Shown in pieces: positions 11,600-25,089 of a stretch of 64,000 nt of DNA. Position 1 is the first letter of the stretch. Every line of letters begins with the position of its first letter. Source of the DNA: Isoetes taiwanensis (taxonomy: Eukaryota; Streptophyta; Lycopodiopsida; Isoetales; Isoetaceae); assembly GCA_021234155.1 (NCBI GenBank), contig JAJEKV010000013.1, positions 20,790,521 through 20,854,520 on the forward strand, given 5' to 3'. A model generated the notes under the pieces. That model had not been told where the DNA came from. It did not search any database and saw only the letters and a program-made list of their open reading frames with translations. A program made the translations under genes and the position numbers.

Positions 11600-13590
11600 C
11601 TTCAGCAGTACGGATGCATGGAATCTATGATTTCATTCAAAGAATGCTTCAGGTTTTATTCAAAGAATGCTGAGATCTAAGGTATCACTTAGATTCCCGA
11701 GTTCTTTTTGTTGTATTTGCATTTTATAGCTTTTATTCTCATATATTCGTCCTTGACATTGCCAAACGATGCTTGAGGGATCTTTTTGCAAGAAAAGGGC
11801 AGAACTTTACCGGCAATCAAATAAAAATGGATCAAGAAGGCTTCTACAAGTGAGGGTTTGCATCTAGATATTTCATAGTTTTTATTCTGATTTTCATCTT
11901 TAAGTTTCTATAATAGGAGCGCTTTCTTCCATTTGCATCTTCAAATTTCATTCAAAGAATGCTGAGATTCGAGGTATCACTTAGTTTAGATTCCAAACTT
12001 CTTTTTGTTGTGTTTGCATTTTATAGTTTTTAACTTGCAACTTTATTGTTCCATGTTTTCAAGTGGCTAGAGCCAAGGTACGAAGCCCCTTATGCTTTTA
12101 TCTATTGGTTGTTCTTCAATATGTTGGATATGGATAAGAGGACATAGATATGCCCTAGATTAACAGAACTAAATGGACATGATTGGTTCAATTCGACAAA
12201 CAAATGGGGCATTAACAATTTCGTAGAGCAATGCCATTATATCAGATCTGGAAGCTAAATTCAAGCTTGCTGTGCTTATATAGCGGCTAAATGCTATCAT
12301 TTTGTAAAATACAGTCGTTGGCATGTTTGTTCTAGGGCAGACATTGAAAGTGGAAGGAACTAAGAAACATCAAGAGTTTAATGCCCTTCTGAAGCTTAGA
12401 GAATGTACTGTGCATTCTTCTGATGCACACAAGCTCGCCTAACTTTTTGATGGATATCACGCACCTTTTTTTGTGGAGAGAGTGGCTTAATGAAGTTATC
12501 ATGGTTATTATGTGAACTGACAATGTTCTTCTTTATAGAAGTAGAAGTTTGCATTGCGATGGAGTTGGTTACCACTGTATTAGGGGATCATGGATCATGG
12601 ACAACGGCCTTGACAGGACTATGTTATGGTTGGTTTTGTAGATCTCAAGCTGGTAAGATGCAACCAAAGTTTTATTCTACACCAGATTTTATTGCATTCT
12701 ATAGGCAGTGTCGGCTGCCAACAAATAATGCCTGATTGTTCTCATCAAGGTAGCAACTTAATGGGATCTTGAATTGTGAATTTAGTTCATCTTTGTATGT
12801 GTTTGTTACAACAAATTATGTCTGTATAGGAATTCTGTTACTTCTCTTTTTTGCTGCATATAATGCACTATATGAGGAGGGCATTGCAAAAATACTGCAA
12901 GAATCCTTAGATGAAATGTTGATCATGTGCCAAGTTAGTTCAAGCTTTGATGTCAGTTTGAAAGTGTTTTACCATTTACATTGCATTTAGTGTTTAGATA
13001 GAGGCATATACTTTTATTGTTGATAGCTATAGTAGACAAAATTTATTTTGCAACTGTGCACAAACTTAGGTTAATTGGTTTGCAAAAGAAGAACAGTCAC
13101 ATAGATGTGTATTACCTTTGGTCGTATTTATATCACCACCCATGGCCTTTGGTTGGTGGGATAATGATGCTATATATAATGTCTAATAACTATGATCTTA
13201 TTAAATGGATAGGAAGACTAATTGTTTCCATGCTGATTGGAGAAAATATAAGAATTTGATGCCATAAACAATTCTCATCGTGTTTAGGCAATAAAAACCT
13301 ATGCTGGCCTGGTTTTTCCAATATTATCATCATTCAATATTTCAATGCTTCCAGCAAAGCGGCCTTGTTGGATGAGGCATATAGAACAGCAGTATTTGAA
13401 CACCAACAAGATGGGAAGCCTATATCCAGGGACGTTGCATATCATCTGGTGCATACCTGCAGAGGCTTCAAGATCTTGAACTTGGAAGATGTGACGTTCC
13501 AGGGAAATATATGCCATAAATACGTATATTTCCTGGTCCGTCACTATACAAGTCTATCTTCATAGCCTTGGATACCATAGATTGTGGCAC
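11600..13590. other. Possible further exons or non-coding sequence
   Basis: Downstream of the coiled-coil exons come several short frames, such as LKVEGTKKHQEFNALLKLRE near 12,345-12,405 and ALYEEGIAKILQESLDEMLI near 12,865-12,930. They are helical and could be more exons of the same gene, but I could not chain them with convincing splice sites. A related tract (caaagaatgctgag) occurs twice (about 11,637 and 11,955). Confidence 0.3.
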
Positions 13591-13597
13591 TAGGGGG

Positions 13598-14310
13598 TAT
13601 GACTAAGTTATTCATATAACTTAGCCAACCTTAGGTTAAGACCATTTTCCATGTGGCCTTAACCTATTGGGCACCCGCCACACGGACTTACCCTATTGGA
13701 GCCACGTGGCATAACATGTGAACCCTAACCTATAAAGGCCTAAACCCTAAATCTAGGCCTCTTTTCTGGCTCCAACAGTCTGGGAACCTTCTTCGCGCTC
13801 GAAACTCCGTTTCGAGAACCGTCTGCTGTGGCACAACATAGCACAGCATCCCCCAGAGCGTGAGCGCATCAGTAGGAGTGGAAGCTACTTCGACCACCTT
13901 GAAGATCATGGAAATGCCAGGAGTAGGAGGGAGTTCCTCAGGAGCAGGTATTTGGGTTAGAGTTCCTTGTAGATCATCTGGAAGTTAGGACTCCAGATGA
14001 GTTAGCATTTCGTGTCTCCAGTAAAGCCTTCCTAGGACCCTCAGTCTAGATCTTAAACCCTAATCAATGAACCCTAACTGTAAGTTAGATGTATATGATT
14101 AGGTTTAGATGTTCTTCTCTTTATTATCATGTTATATGGATATGTGTGTGATAGAAGCCCATAGGGGAAGGGCGCTCAAGACACCTTCGTGTCCCCTTCC
14201 CGCACTGGGATACCCTGGAGTGCGGGATAGACGGAGGGCCCGTGCGGTCGAAGGACCGGATGGGGGATTTCCTACGGGGTGTATGGTCGGGTGCCGTATA
14301 TTTTGTAGGG
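13598..14310. mobile_element. LTR-like or leader region, copy 1
   Basis: The block opens with a 9-bp inverted repeat (ctaagttat/ataacttag), carries tataaagg at 13,731, then a GC-richer leader, and stops just before a PPR fragment. A sequence resembling a primer-binding site (tggtatccaaggc) is seen on the minus strand at about 13,560-13,575. Orientation is unclear and no second LTR was found nearby. The block is repeated in copy 2 (about 30,510-31,210). Confidence 0.35.
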
Positions 14311-14317
14311 AACGTCA

Positions 14318-14800
14318 CAGAAGATGCATGCAAAGTCTGATTGTTTATGCTGGTCTTGATTCCGTAGGCATCTTAGCTGACTACCTTATTCACCTATTTG
14401 CCTCTGGTAGGCAGCTGGTTGAAGCAGGTCTAACATTATGCAAAGTTGCAGAGCTAAATCTATATACATGGAATGCAATCACTTTTGCCTATGCCAAGGA
14501 AGAGGATTGGGCCCTTTAGTTACTTGAAATTTGAGATCCGATAGCATTGTGCCAAATAAATGTACATTCTTGAGCACTTTGAAGGCTTGTACCAAAATGC
14601 ATTGTATCACATATGGCAGGAAACAGCATGAGAAGGTCATAAACAACGCATTCCAATTTGACATTGCTTTGGATAGTACACTTGTGGTGGAAACCTGGAG
14701 GAAGCACGTTCAATTTTCAAGGCCTTATCAAATCGAGATGTGGTGTTGTGGAATGTCATGATTGCAGCTTATGTCCAGCTAGGAGAAGCACAGTTTTGTT
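14318..14800 (+). pseudogene. PLS-type PPR gene fragment, copy 1
   Basis: Pieces of pentatricopeptide repeats are readable in shifting frames: LYTWNAITFAYAK (the usual YxWNxMIxxYAK), then IVPNKCTFLSTLKACTK (PNxxTFxSxLKAC), CITYGRKQHEKVINNAFQFD (GRxIHxxVxxxGxxxD), and DVVLWNVMIAAYVQLGEA in a later frame. This is the organisation of PLS PPR proteins, which bind organellar RNA. A stop after the first motif and at least two frameshifts show it is broken. A second small piece (about 15,750-15,800, NVLISGYAQNGKN) lies downstream and may belong to the same ancestral gene. Confidence 0.8.
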
Positions 14801-15749
14801 TCCTTTATGTCGTTGCTTCCCCTTGATAAATGATTAAGATTCATCTACGGCCATCAACGTTTTTGAATTTTGTCTTCTGCGCACTCAAGAACATACCTTA
14901 CAAGAAGGAAATTCTGCAAAATTGTAGGCAGAGCGTCCAAGTTATAATTCAATGAAATTTTAGAGGTTTTGTGATTTTGGATGCTTTTGTCTTTTTCAGT
15001 AAGATCATATAAGTAGGTCTTGCCGCGATAACAAACTAGAGGATTAGATTGGCCATAAAATATCGAAGGTAGTATCACGACAATTATTAAGTTATTTAAC
15101 GATTCTTTTAAAAGTTGAGCTTGAGAAATATCTGAGAAGGCAACTGAAACTATTGCGTAGAGATATAAAAATATATGAAGGTAAAGAAACCTCCATTACA
15201 ACAAGTTCGAATAATATTTCTAAAGGTATTGCTGTGACTCGTCAAGAAATCAGGCATGTTTCTAGAATTTACCCTTTGCTTCATTGATTTTTGTTTCTCC
15301 ACATTTGAATTTCAAGTAAGCTTTAAGATGTTAATTGCAGATTTGCTGGACACAAGTGCGTGAGAATTTGATCATTTATGAAAATAAACCATCGGCCCAT
15401 CCAATGACTTAATGCAGACATTATCAGCAATAGATGTGGATCATATATACATCATTCATTTGTTTGATGTAAGCATGTTTCTTGCATATATCTCCAATCT
15501 TTCAAAGCCTTTACTTGACAAAATGTATTTACAAGAAGGTTCTGGATTGCAAACACTTGTGTCTAGATATTTCATAGTTTTTATTCTCTCCATCTGTTGA
15601 TGCGGCCAAGTTCACATGTCTGCATGTTTGAATCAAAATTATAAGGTTCATATTATGTTTTTATCTATTGCTCTGCCTTTGAACAGATCAAGGTGGTTCA
15701 GAGTTGAAGCCTTACAGGTGTGAAGAATGCATTGCTTTGCATTTTGTTT

Positions 15750-15810
15750 CCTAGAATGTGCTCATCTCAGGGTATGCTCAGAATGGAAAAAATCTTCTTG
15801 TACAAATGTG
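15750..15810 (+). pseudogene. Second PPR motif remnant, copy 1
   Basis: The sequence reads NVLISGYAQNGKN, the typical end of a PPR P/L motif (WNxLISGYAQNG). It lies about 1 kb downstream of the main PPR fragment in the same strand and recurs in copy 2 near 32,670. Confidence 0.5.
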
Positions 15811-15819
15811 ATGGTTGTT

Positions 15820-18140
15820 TGTTGAGATATGACGATCGATTACCTTTAACTTCTTTTTATTATGTGTCCCAAAGATGTAAATATCAAACCCAAGGGTGAG
15901 CTACCGAGGTTTGTGTTATTTCTAAGTAGGAATGCACTATTTCCCTCTTCATACCATTATTCTTCACACCATTATGACTAAGAATTTAGCGTTCCTCTCT
16001 TTCAATAGCTATGTAATGTTGAAGCAAGAATGCTCAATAATTGAAAAGTACGAGACCCTGCCAATGCTCAACATCGTCAACATCAATTGGATCAAGAGTT
16101 TATGATAATATGCCAGACCTTAATCCCGTCATCCTTGTTTGGGCCACTTTGCCCTCCCTTTTTGACAATGATTTATTTCTTGAATCCTTGCCATTGTTGC
16201 GTTGGCTCTTCTCCTCTTTGTCTTGATTCCCCTTTTTGTCTCGGTTCTAGATTATATACCTTCTTATTTTCAAGGGCACGAGAATGCTTCATATAACATA
16301 GTAATTGGCTTTAAAGCAACAAAATATTCTTGTGTTTCCAATTAAAAGCTGTTGCAAGTCAATTCTGATTGGTCTATTTCTTTACAACGGCATCTTTGCG
16401 AGGATTTCATATCTTTGGGAATAGAAGATCAATGTATTTGTTGAAATACATTTTGGAGCGGAACCTCTTCAAGGCCTTCTATCAATGCACATGCATAAAG
16501 GTATGGAGTTTTAATGTTTCACAGCCAGATTCCAACAAAACGCCTTGAGATTTCTATTTTTAAATTTTTTATTTGGAAATCTCAGTAGACATGGCGCAGT
16601 GTTAAATTCTGCAGATATGCACATCATCTCCCACTGCTTGAAATTAATATTGAGTCATGTATTTTACGGAAGGTTATTTTAAATTCTCAATGATTTCAAC
16701 CTTTAAAACTCTAGATATGGCAAATCGTGTATACAAACCCAAGCGAGAAAGGATAATAATTGATTCTATAAGTCATCCTCTTTGGTGGATGGTTTTAAAA
16801 TAGTGTAGTTATTTACTAGACAATGTAGCATAATTTACATGAGCTCAAGTTTTCGATTTCAGCCCAAGCCGAACTTTTGCCACCGGGAACCGAATTCATG
16901 AATTGCCCGAGACTAATCAATGAGTTTTTTAAAATTTGTAGATCCTGAATTTTCTTAACAAAATAGGTAGATTTGTCGACAAAAAAACAAAACACTCGGA
17001 TTTTCCATGGCAATTAGCAGATTCTCGGCTTAGATCCAGCCCAATTGGTGGGTTTTGCATCCAAGTCATGGATTTCTAAATCTAGTTTGTGAATCGGCTA
17101 TCTTCTACAGAACCCAAAAGCAATCTGGAGCCCATACATGATACATCCGATGGGTTACATCTTAAAGTCTTCGATTTTCGGCGATTTTGACAATTGATCG
17201 ACATCACGGGCACTTCCTTCAACATGTAGTTTTTCTTCTCAAGCGGGATAAACTGTGTCTTAAGTTCCTTGTGCAACAAGCGAGCAAAATCTGTCTTAAA
17301 CGGGAAGAAGGAAAGGAAGTAGAATTAAGGATTAATTTCCTGCAAGGCAAGATATGTGGCTGCACAACAATGTCCAATTCCATCTTCACTAAGGGACCAA
17401 ATTGTGAATTTTTTGGAAGGGTTAGACTTTTAAAAAAAAATCACATTTACTGTTTGAACACTCTAGTGGTTAAGCTTCCCTTCTAAAAGTGTTTTTGTTC
17501 TTTACAAACTCTTATAATATAAGGCAGCTTTGTTTTGTTCGTTTTATTTCATTTGAAAGTTTCTTCCATATAAAGCATGATTTAATTCTTTAGATCAATT
17601 GGTGTAGTTCTAATTTATGGCATGTTGTTTTCTTTTGCGGCGGCATTCTATCATTTTGCAAGTGACTCTAGATAGATTATAAATTTAATTAGAGGAAACA
17701 CAAATAACTAATGTCACTTGTTGCGGTGTTTAGATGTTCATATTATACATTCGCATGAATGTTGACTTAATGATCACCGAGGCAATTTGTCTTAAGATTT
17801 TCATATCATACACATGTCAATTTCAAGCTTAGACTTGCATTTTGAACCTCATTAAAATAGTACATGTATATTGTAACTAGTCTTTGTAATAGCATATGAT
17901 CACAAGTCATGCTTGGCTCATTCATTGCTCAACTATATGAGCAGTTGCAAATGCCGATGCGTAAGCTGGCTTATAAGCAAAAGCTTTATCAAACAATGAT
18001 TCAAGCTTTAAAACCTAATTTTGTTCAAGACTATGTCATTATTTATTGGTGCTTGAGACATTTGTTAAGGATGGAACTACAAAAGAGGCAATCAATAAAA
18101 ATGAATTTAATCCATACAAATGATGGTGATATTACACCTT
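15820..18140. other. Non-coding stretch across the copy 1/copy 2 junction
   Basis: No recognised gene. Positions 17,294-18,141 are seen only once here; they may be the upstream part of the repeat unit whose partner lies left of position 1. A 77-codon frame at 17,909-18,142 has no recognised motif. Confidence 0.5.
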
Positions 18141-21100
18141 AATGAAGTGTAGACCACTAGTACAACTAGAAGATACTAGCAAGTGTATTAGGCATGTTCT
18201 ATTGGATGGGGTGAGTGGACAAGACTATGGTGATCTTTTGAGATTCAACGACCTCATTGTGTCTAGTGATGGTTTACATATTCTGATCCAACCAAGTCAC
18301 GGACCACTAGGTACAACTAGAAGATACTAGTCAACCAAGTCCAACTTAAAGCGGACCACTAGTACAACTAGAAGATACTAGTCAACCAAGTCTGACCACT
18401 AGTACAACTAGAAGATACTAGCAAATTGTGGTGGCGAGGTTCTGTGGATGGAGTGGTGGACAAGACTGCAGTTAGTGTTGGCAATGGTGGTGTTTGGCAA
18501 TGGTGATATTGAGATTCAAGCGACTTCATTGTCTTTGATACAAGACAAAACAGATTTTTATCTTTTACTTTTTCCGTTTGTATAAACCACGAGTTGAGAC
18601 TTTGGAAGCAATTTGAGGCTATCCCGTTGTATCAGGCTAAGATTTTTTGTGCTTGCGTGGAAAGCCTTTGTATTTAGTCTAGAATTGAGGGAAATGCATA
18701 AAATTCGGGGATTAGCGTTAAGGAAGTTATGAGCATTTGGAATTGGTTTGTTTGTTTATTGGTCACGGACTGACGAATTAGCGACCATGGATAGGGTTCT
18801 GTTGAAGAAACTAGAATGTAGGCAGACATCTTTGGGTAGTGGTCACGAGTTTCGGCTATGGCACATGGCATAAAATAGTCACTTCGCGAGGCTTGGCGAC
18901 TATGGCATGGAACAACTTATAGAGCTTTCTTGAAGAGACGATGTTATCGAGATACGTTCCCGGTATGAATGCCATGCGGGTATTATCGTACTTAACATAC
19001 TAATATCGTGCAGCATTACCTTTTATTTAAAAAGTACTTTAAAATCGTTTTTAGAAGTATAAAATGCCCAATTAAAAATCGTAAAATATATAATTCACAT
19101 TATATTACATAAGTGCTTCTGTAATTTTTTGAAACTATTATTTTTTGTAATACCGGTTGAAATAAAATTTTGCAATAACAATTAATGGGAAAAGAGCAAG
19201 TATCAAATAATAAGCGGAATATATTACTCTACAAAATTAAAGTATTTCTGAAGTTTTCAATCAAATATATAGCTAATTGAGGAGGTTATTCCTCATTAGG
19301 CCAAAATAAAAGAACATAATAGAGTTTTACAACATCAAAATAAATCCATGACCATTCACCCTTCATCTTCGTCATCTTCATCATGGGACCTTATGTGTTA
19401 TGATGATTTCCTACGATGCTCCTTTTTTTTAAGCTCATTATCCTCCCAACTTCTTCTTCTTCAATCATGCCAAGCTCATCTGTTTTTGCTAAGCCAAGTT
19501 AAGATTGGTCGTGTCCCTCACCAACTACAAGCAAACTTATTTTTCTTCATCTATGCCTATATTTGGCTGAGGTAAAGGATCCTGATGATGAATATGCTAC
19601 ATCTCTTTTATCATACTCCTTTTCCTTCTTCTCAAGCTCATAGTCTTTTGAAAATATATTTTTGTAAATCTCTATCAATATACGTTATCATTTGCTAGGA
19701 GTGAAGATTAGAAGTCTATATGACATCTATTTCATTGGATTCAAGCGCAAAACAAGCACACAATAAACAATATATTGGAAGAAACAAAATGGAAATATAG
19801 AAGAAGCTGACGAGCATTTGCAACCTAACTTATTTGCAAAGAAATAGCAAAAGAAGGGTGCATGTCCATAGAAGCCTGGCCGAGGGCAAGATGAAAAGGG
19901 TGAAAATGCAGGCGAGAAGGGGAAAAAAAAAATTTTAAAGGTTTTGGTTATTTTTTTATTCCAATTTAATAATTTTGTATTCTTTCAATGGCCTAATGTC
20001 ATTTGGGTGATTTGAACTTTCTTTCTTTTTTAATCGCATTATCATCACGTGCTTCACGATAGTACTTTTAGTCTGATATTAATATAAAACAAAGAGCACA
20101 ATTTGATTTGCCAACTTATAGGTGTAATAAATAAACATAAAATCTGAGGTTGATTGATTCGAGCAAATATTCACGATATCAAATAAGGCACTATTCCATT
20201 CGTCCTATAGACTACTATAAATATAAAACATTTAGGTCCAATGGTTTTATGGCACACCATCGACCATGGCATTAACCTCTAATTTAATTCTTCTAATTAA
20301 GGAACACATTGTGCTTGGCCTAGAAATACTCTTATGCCATATACTCATGTTACGCATGTACTGAGGGCATTAAAAATACCGGATGAAATGACAATGATTT
20401 CCTTCATTCCCCTTTCATGTCATCTATTATTTTTGACTTTTTGTTTTACTCCTAACATTGTTTGCAACCGAACTGCGAACAGCCAAAACTTTTGTAAATA
20501 CATCATTGTTTTTTTTTTTTTGTTGAAGGGCCGTCGGACTTTATTCAATCAAAGGAGTCAAAATACAAGTATAAATGCGAAAGCGAGGGAATAAAATCTC
20601 AGCCGGATAAGCGGAGACCCACAGTGAAGCAACACCTAAGCATAAGAGTCCACATCAAAAACTCCTCAAAATCAATGCGCCTCTTCTTCGAGGGCAAAGT
20701 GAAGAACAATGATATGACTTTACAAGTAACCTTGAGCTTCTTGGAGAACCGCGATTATCTGCCACATCGGACCTTTGAAGATTACCAATCTTCGTCTTTT
20801 CAGGATAGTCCAAAGCAACCATCCCGGCTGCTAGATGAAAAGCGGCCTTATAACTTCTGTCAGTGCTTGGGTAAATTGCTTAAGCGGTTGTTGACTTGTT
20901 AGTGAAACCGAAAAAAGGAAAACAACTAGTCCCATACACATCTAAAGGTGTTCACACATGAAAAAGCAATGCTCAATGGTCGGATCCGCTTGCATCTTTT
21001 GGACGATTTGATATTCTAGGGTTAAACTTATGGACAAAGCACATTAACCCTTGAGACACCTATGAAGAATCGCCACCAAGAAGCGCCACTTTAGGATGAA

Positions 21101-22511
21101 GTAGCTTGTCCCATGCCCAAGACCACACCTTACGCCATTGAAGAGGAGGAAGTGAAGAGACCACTTATTAGGCGGAGGAAGAATATAAATTATCAAGCAA
21201 CAAGCGATACATAGAGTTCACAAGTTTGCACTCCTTAATTTCTTCATGACAAACCCATACAAAATATCTTCTTGGTTGGTGTGAGAATAGGCTGTGAAAA
21301 TCAGCAACTTTTTTGCCAAAGAACTCTATCCCTAGCCCCAATCGAACTTTTGGAAAAAGCCTCCCATGTCGACCGTAAGCTGGAGGGTCATACCATCTTT
21401 TGCAATAGTTAAGATTCAGGCACTTTTCCAAGCGGCTTTGAGTCAATGGGTGAACTGTAAAGCAAAGTGGTTGATTGTCTACCGGAGGATCCACCAACAA
21501 AGTGCGATCAAATGTACACAAGCGGTTGAATTTGATGTGAAATAAAGTTTTATTTGTGTGCGGGAATCTAACAATCCCTTTAAGAATGGAGAAGCATTAT
21601 GATAAGGCCGCCAACTCATAAAATAAACTCCATGGAAGGAAACGGGTTTGAGGTGTGACTTTACCAAAGGGATCTGATGGTAAGAGCACAATGCAATAGC
21701 CGTAACCAGGGAGAATCATCCTTACCTATCCCCAGCGCCAAATGAATTTTTGAGATCATAACCTTACGCAAATGGAAATCTGTCATGCCCAAACCTCCAG
21801 CCGGACTTAGGGTTTATACACTTAGACCATGCAACCTTCACCACTACCCTGCTTCATTTCCACCCGGATAAAGTTTCTAACAACACCCACAATCTCGAAA
21901 CTTTGGGTGGGAAGCAAGAATGGCAGAAGCCATATAGACATGTGTGTTGCTTGGGACATGCAAGCCAAGCATTTACCCTTCGGGCATAGATAGCTTAGCG
22001 GTATCCCACCCAAAAAGGTGCCTCGCCAGCCTCGATTATAACATCCCAAACATCGGAAGTTGAAACATGAATACCTTTGGGATACCAAGAAGCAGTTGCC
22101 TTCCCATGAGGCAACACCTTCGGGGTAAGCTTAAAGAACACATGGTGGAACTTCATCATCTAAATCCACAAAGCGGAACACTTTTTGCCAGGCCAAAACT
22201 CCAGGAGGCTAAGGAAAATGTGTCAGCGGAAGCTTTTGCATTTTGGAGTTATCGACATCTGCTTTCAAAAATAGAAAGGTATCATCGCATACTGATTAAT
22301 AATTTCTTGAGAGCCATTTTTCATAGGAAGACCCCCGATCACATCATCCTCAGTGACACTAGAAAATAATTGTGAAAGAAGCACCTCTTGCCATTGTAAA
22401 AAGCAATGGAGCCAAAGGGCAACCTTGTGAACTCCTCTACCAGCGGGGAAAAGACAACCGAGAGGGCTCTCCACCGGAAAGTCTTGTAAAGATCTTCTTG
22501 AAGTAATGCAA

Positions 22512-22600
22512 CTTCATGACATCTCTTGTAGATGGGATGCAAACCCTAAAAGCCAATAAACACTTCTCTAAAAAAACCCCCAATCCCACCTTTGTCATAT
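22512..22600. repeat. Direct repeat flanking the copy 2 LINE insertion, left
   Basis: About 88 bp from cttcatgacatctcttg to cctttgtcatat, repeated at 23,644-23,728. Copy 1 has only one instance (from about 6,750). Confidence 0.88.
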
Positions 22601-23643
22601 AATAATAATGTAATAATGTATTAAAATCCAAGCCCACTAAGGACCTTGAAGGTCATGGGCGACATACGTGTGTTACATTCCCTGATTTAAAACCAAAAAG
22701 AGCGGTGTGTTTTCACAGCCTTAAAAATATAGACCCAACTTCATTTGGATCTTCTGTAATAGGGGATGAAAAACTGGTATCTATTATGCAAAATTTCCAC
22801 TTTCGAATATCTTCATAAGCCGAGGCAATATAGGGCGTATGATCCTGGTCTTCAACCAAGGTTGTCTCACACACCCTACAAAACCTTTCATCTTTTGGAT
22901 ACCGGACTGTCACCACTTTTGTCTCAACATGTAACTTGTAGGGTTTCGTTCTATATCTCGCTATGCATTGCTTTAAATACACAGGGGATGTAGGCACTCA
23001 AATACCCCTTTCGGAATATACCAACAAAAGGATTGACTTCACAGAAATGTATGTGACCATTCGGGGAACCTTTCTCACCCATAATTTCTCGGGGAGTTTC
23101 AAGATCCTGAGTTCCTATATACGTATGGGGAGCTGATCCAAAAAATCCCCATTTAGCGGCCCATAAATTGACATCATTGATACCATCGATGCTGCGGTGA
23201 TCAAAACCAACACGGATAACCTATCTTAAGGCGCCTACGGACCAGAAGTGATGAAGTTCAAAAGTTTGATCTGAGCCTCCGCTTCAAGAGGGAGCATACC
23301 AGACCACCAAGTACTATTGCATAGGGGATCTGAGTTTTGGTTCCCAATTCTTCCCTTGAGAAGGTTTTTAACACCATTTCCACTTAGGTATTCTTGCAAT
23401 GAAACCGAGCCCCCAAATTGGCCGAGAGCCATACAAAACAACGATGCGCACCGATTGTTCTAAACAAGATCTTTTAAGATCGATTTGTGAGAGAGAGGCT
23501 CATAGTGACATCACGGGATGCTTATCTTTACGTACAAAGGCATATACCCTCCTTGAACTCTTTTCTTAATGCAATCCTTCCAAAGCTGTATTTAGCGGAG
23601 GAATTCCAGCCCCGGATATTTTAGCTATCCACTAATTCCATGG
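22601..23643 (-). mobile_element. Inserted fragment of a related LINE C-terminal region
   Basis: This 1.04-kb block is absent from copy 1. On the minus strand it reads ERFCRVCETTLVEDQDHT followed by DIRKWKF, the cysteine/histidine zf-RVT end of a plant LINE ORF2. It also reads LPLEAEAQIKLLNFITSG, which is homologous to SPFLKGLLDSRTQIKLYFTS in the host LINE. So a second, diverged LINE copy sits inside the first between two direct repeats. Confidence 0.7.
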
Positions 23644-23728
23644 CTTCATGACATCTCTTGTGAATGGGATGCAAACCCTAAAGCCAATAAACACTTCTCT
23701 AAAAACCCCAATCCCACCTTTGTCATAT
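23644..23728. repeat. Direct repeat flanking the copy 2 LINE insertion, right
   Basis: Partner of 22,512-22,600. After it the host LINE resumes with gccttagcaaaagtcaag, as in copy 1. Confidence 0.88.
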
Positions 23729-24732
23729 GCCTTAGCAAAAGTCAAGTTTGAGGATACACAATGTCTGATGGGCCTTTAGCCTTGCCCAATACATACCTTC
23801 ATACATTTGCCCAACATTATCAAGAATACACCTTCAGTACAGAACCCTAATTATTCGGCAAGAACAACACACAACTTCTCTTGCGGAGCTTTTGCCCAAA
23901 AATCTTATACAGCTTTGGAAAGCAATGTTATAGGGCATGTCAATCGAAAATGGTCTTGGGCTCTTTACACTTGGGAATAGGGAAACTTTTTGTGTTAAGA
24001 ATTTTGTCCAAACCGTATCTTCTAAATTACAAAATGCATTTATATATCATCTCAATCCACTCCCAATATTCTTGAAAAATTCTCTTGGAAAACCGTCAAA
24101 GTTACGGACATTTTCCTTTCTCCAATGGGTGAGCAGCTCCCTAGATGGATCTCTAGTGATATTTGTCTCTAAAATTGAGCGTTGCTCCTTTGAAACAATA
24201 GAATGCACTTTGGATTATCACCGGTGATTGCATGTCCTCCTGGGGAAATGGTGGCGGCGTCGAGCAAAGAATCTTTGCCAAAAATGATTATGTAGGTCTT
24301 TGCTTTAGGTGCCTTGGGTTCAGAAACCTCAGAGCCATCTGGGAGGTGAGAGAGTTAATAGAAGTAGCCATCCTCCTCCGTTTTGCCGCCCTAAAAAGAA
24401 ATGAGAACACCTATCACGGACTTAAACCATTTGCAAACCGACCTTCAACTTGGCTCCCGGTAACTTAGCGGTCTCAATATCTTTGATTTCTTGTAAGATC
24501 TTGTTTCTCTCTAATGCGAGAAGAAGGAATGTGAGCTGCATATTTGTAACTCCTGATATAAATTTTGTCAAATGACCTCTGGCCCCTCAACCACTTCTGA
24601 TGACCCCATTCCTTAGCAAAGGATTTGACCCGTCATGAGTTACAATGACATCCCACTGGATGGAAGCGAATGCCTGTAAATACATGTTGTTTGTTCTTGA
24701 TTACTCTTATATTGAACTAAAATTTTTCCCTT

Positions 24733-25065
24733 TCACACCATCAAAATGAATTTGCAATTCAATGTGTTTGTCCTCTCATGAAGAATAGGATTTCTTGTAA
24801 TAGCTTCAAGACAACTTAAACTATCGTGTAAAAGGCGGTTGGTTCCATTTGCGATTATGCCAAGCTCATCTAAGATTCTTCTTATCGGACAATCTCTCTT
24901 GCGATTGATGTTGCATTGTACTTTCGGCCTCTGCGAGTTGACATGGCTATGCACCCTTGTTTCTTGCTTCTCCATGATATACAAAGCGCCTCCAAGTTTT
25001 AACACTAGAGTTGTCCCTTGATGGACCATAAATGGTCCATTTATCTGATTTGCTTTAAAATTCAT
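24733..25065 (-). pseudogene. Ty1/copia RNase H fragment, copy 2
   Basis: Same fragment as 7,822-8,178 but frameshifted: MEKQETRVHSHVN replaces the KKQGCIAMSTAK frame, while RRILDELGI and NPILHERTNTLNCKF remain readable. Losses fall at CTG and CAG words present in copy 1. Confidence 0.85.
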
Positions 25066-25089
25066 ATAAAATCAATGGCATAAAATTCA

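Larger units (their letters stand above)
1..17293. repeat. Copy 1 of a long direct duplication (left end outside window)
   Basis: This stretch matches about 18,142-34,190 in order and orientation along its length. Anchors include ggcatgttctattggatggg (5 and 18,191), the LINE and its poly(T), the copia RNase H fragment, the AT-rich block at 8.2-10.7 kb, the coiled-coil exons, the PPR fragment, and cgggataaa near 17,244 and 34,141. Similarity stops after gagcaaaatct at about 17,293, where copy 1 runs on into sequence not seen after 34,190. Copy 1 holds a 2.46-kb block missing from copy 2 and lacks the 1.04-kb block inside the copy 2 LINE. Copy 1 keeps better coding potential and intact splice sites, so I treat it as the more faithful version. 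The repeat may begin before position 1. Confidence 0.93.
20508..24674 (-). mobile_element. LINE, copy 2, interrupted by a 1.04-kb insertion
   Basis: The counterpart of the LINE at 4,750-7,787, with the poly(A) tail now about 13 T at 20,509. The flanks tgtaaatacatcattg (20,493-20,508) and tgtaaatacatgttg (24,675-24,689) are degraded versions of the same target duplication, each altered at its CTG. The zf-RVT-like part (VCHEEIKECKLVNSMYRLLL) is at 21,168-21,521 and the RT region lies upstream. An extra block occupies 22,601-23,643. Frames are heavily broken. Confidence 0.88.

Noticed and set aside
13299-13565. Protein-coding frames on either strand (66-81 codons)
   Set aside because: Both strands are open over the same bases and neither shows a known motif; copy 2 breaks both.
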